Source of the DNA: Antedon mediterranea
Lineage: Eukaryota > Echinodermata > Crinoidea > Comatulida > Antedonidae
Length of the DNA stretch: 64,000 nucleotides
Assembly: GCF_964355755.1 (NCBI RefSeq)
Contig: NC_092679.1
Location: forward strand, 9,178,001 to 9,242,000
Direction of reading: 5' to 3'
Shown: positions 62,901 to 64,000 of the stretch, piece after piece
Position numbering within the stretch: the first letter of the stretch is position 1
Layout of the letters: the number at the start of each line of letters is the position of its first letter
Translations under genes and position numbers: made by a program
The notes under the pieces: model-generated
The model's database searches: none
What the model was told of the DNA's origin: nothing
The model's input: the letters and a program-made list of their open reading frames with translations, nothing else

Positions 62901-64000
62901 ATCACAAAATTGTCTAAAACGTCTCCAAATGCGATTTGAAGCTATTCTGTACACTTTGATGTTTTTATGTTAACAAGTTTTTCGAAAATCACAAAATGGT
63001 CTAAAACGTCTCCAAATGCGATTTGAAGCTATTCTGTACACTTTGATGTTTTTATGTTAACAAGTTTTTCGAAAATCACAAAATGGTCTAAAACGTCTCT
63101 AAATGCGATTTGAAGCTTTTCTGTACACTTTGATGTTTTTATGTTAACAACTTTTTTCGAAAATCACAAAATGGTCTAAAATGTCTCCAAATGCGATTTG
63201 AAGCTATTCTAAGCACTTTGATGTTTTTATGTTACCAAGTTTTTTCGAAAATCACAAAATGGTCTAAAATGTCTCCAATAGCGATTTTAAGCTATTCTGT
63301 ACACTTTGATGTTTTTATGTTAACAAGTTTTTCGAAAATCACAAAATGGTCTAAAACGTCTCCAAATGCGATTTTAAGCTATTCTAAGCACTTTGGTGTT
63401 TTTATGTTAACAAGTTTTTTTGAAAATCACAAAATGGTCTAAAACGTCTCTAAATGCGATTTGAAGCTTTTCTGTACACTTTGATGTTTTTATGTTAACA
63501 ACTTTTTTCGAAAATCACAAAATGGTCTAAAATGTCTCCAAATGCGATTTGAAGCTATTCTAAGCACTTTGGTGTTTTTATGGAAACAATTTTTTTCGAA
63601 AATCACAAAATGGTCTAAAACGTCTCCAATAGCGATTTGAAGCTTTTCTGTACACTTTGGTGTTTTTATGTTAACAAGTTTTTTCGAAAATCACAAAATG
63701 GTCTAAAACGTCTCCAAATGCGATTTGAAGCTAATCTGTACACTTTGATGTTTTTATGTTAACAAGTTTTTTCGAAAATCACAAAATGGTCTAAAACGTT
63801 TCCAAATGCGATTTGAAGCTTTTCTTTACACTTTGGTGTTTTTATGTTAACAAGTTTTTTCGAAAATCACAAAATGGTCTAAAACGTCTCCAAATGCGAT
63901 TTGAAGCTATTCTGTACACTTTGATGTTTTTATGTTAACAAGTTTTTTCGAAGATCACAAAATGGTCTAAAACGTCTACAAATGCAATTTGAAGCTATTC
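59364..64000 (+). repeat. ~5.0-kb tandem duplication, copy 2 (runs off window)
   Basis: Second copy, with F markers at 59840, 60618, 61393, 61997 and 62777. It has one more monomer than copy 1 after the gtgtctcc monomer (a gtttttttgaaaatc type). The array continues past base 64000 in mid-monomer. Confidence 0.85.

Larger units (their letters stand above)
1..64000. repeat. Satellite DNA array, 87-88 bp monomer, fills window
   Basis: Every stretch I read is a tandem monomer of 87-88 bp. Forward landmarks in order are gtctaaaacg, tctccaaatg, cgatttgaag, a variable ctgtacac or ctaagcac segment, tttgatgttttt, a gttaac hexamer, a T-run into ttcgaaaatc, and acaaaatg. The consensus is about 31% G+C and has three CpG sites. 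Two monomers make about 176 bp, near a plant nucleosome repeat length. Length changes are mostly one base in the T-run. There is also a 77-78 bp class that lacks about ten bases after gatt. There are no islands of unique sequence, transposons or genes. The family is not one I recognise. A centromeric or pericentromeric location is inferred from array size, homogeneity and HOR structure, not shown. Confidence 0.97.
6527..64000 (+). repeat. Forward-orientation satellite block
   Basis: All monomers from 6527 to the window end read gtctaaaacg to acaaaatg on the plus strand, and I saw no second orientation switch. The block contains twelve full 1029-bp modules, one module without its first two monomers, two that stop half-way, one broken one, and about thirty extra E-F-D trimers. 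These are arranged in nested segmental duplications. Confidence 0.95.

Noticed and set aside
10350-63442. Nine open frames of 83 codons, almost identical, at 10350, 15541, 19106, 27587, 33067, 36367, 49602, 58084 and 63191
   Set aside because: Each is three satellite monomers read through. The protein repeats every 28-29 residues, simply because 87-88 bp is near a multiple of three, and is kept by copying of the DNA. There is no start context or codon bias, and the repeated spacing follows the segmental duplications.
1-64000. CRISPR-like array of short repeats
   Set aside because: Repeats are contiguous, with no unique spacers, and the unit is 87-88 bp. There are no cas genes and the context is eukaryotic satellite.
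6527-64000. CENP-B box
   Set aside because: The ttcg in ttttcgaaaatcac recalls the start of the box, but the required cggg half is absent from all monomers. Lack of the box does not argue against a centromere.
1-64000. Assignment to a known plant satellite (for example the Arabidopsis 178-bp or soybean 91-92 bp centromere repeats)
   Set aside because: Sizes or AT-richness are loosely similar, but the sequence words do not match what I recall of those families. A database search of the 88-bp consensus would decide.
1-64000. tRNA, rRNA, telomere repeat or microsatellite inside the array
   Set aside because: I saw no telomere-type hexamer or heptamer runs, no tRNA-like boxes outside the repeated words, and no simple-sequence tracts longer than the T-run of each monomer.

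Overview
The whole 64 kb window is satellite DNA. I found no gene, RNA gene, transposon or other unique sequence in it. The unit is an AT-rich monomer of 87-88 bp (consensus about 31% G+C), plus a shortened 77-78 bp class, so roughly 730 monomers fill the window. Long homogeneous satellite with higher-order repeats (HORs), large segmental duplications and an orientation switch points to a eukaryotic centromeric or pericentromeric (or other heterochromatic) array. A plant is my best guess, but I do not recognise the family and the species cannot be named from the sequence.

Orientation. I call the direction that starts with gtctaaaacg 'forward'. Positions 1-6526 run on the minus strand and 6527-64000 on the plus strand. 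The switch at 6526/6527 is the centre of a large inverted repeat. Positions 3700-6349 and 6527-9176 are reverse complements, paired by the rule that positions sum to 12876, around a 177-bp spacer. An 18-bp palindrome sits exactly on the junction.

Higher-order structure. Monomers fall into recognisable types. A module of 12 monomers, which I letter X-Y-G-H-I-J-K-L-M-E-F-D, recurs with a constant length of 1029 bp: two copies on the minus strand and twelve on the plus strand. A 13th plus-strand copy, beside the inversion, lacks X and Y (854 bp). Two further copies stop after L, and one is broken inside G. G resembles F, H resembles D, and Y resembles M, so the module itself looks like an old duplication. 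Between modules lie ordinary 87-88 bp monomers and extra E-F-D trimers.

Segmental duplications, found by matching private variants and constant offsets: 1478 bp in tandem (1078-4033); 5191 bp in tandem (8581-18962); a 5480-bp unit three times in a row (26771-41030), the middle copy lacking 2180 bp; about 9.8 kb repeated 30.5 kb downstream (19.09-28.9 kb and 49.58-59.4 kb); about 5.0 kb in tandem (54.3-64 kb); and smaller ones of offset 4999, 8780, 3565 and 39252. Region by region: 1-6526 inverted block; 6527-18962 right arm plus 5191-bp duplication; 18963-26770 first copy of the 30.5-kb duplication; 26771-41030 triplicated unit; 41031-49580 a patchwork richest in hybrid monomers and scars; 49581-64000 second copy of the 30.5-kb duplication running into a tandem duplication.

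Nothing here acts as a gene set. The likely role is structural (chromatin, possibly centromere), and the main information is a record of unequal crossing over, fold-back inversion and CpG decay. All comparisons were made by eye, so boundaries stated to the base are those where I checked diagnostic variants. Others are approximate.
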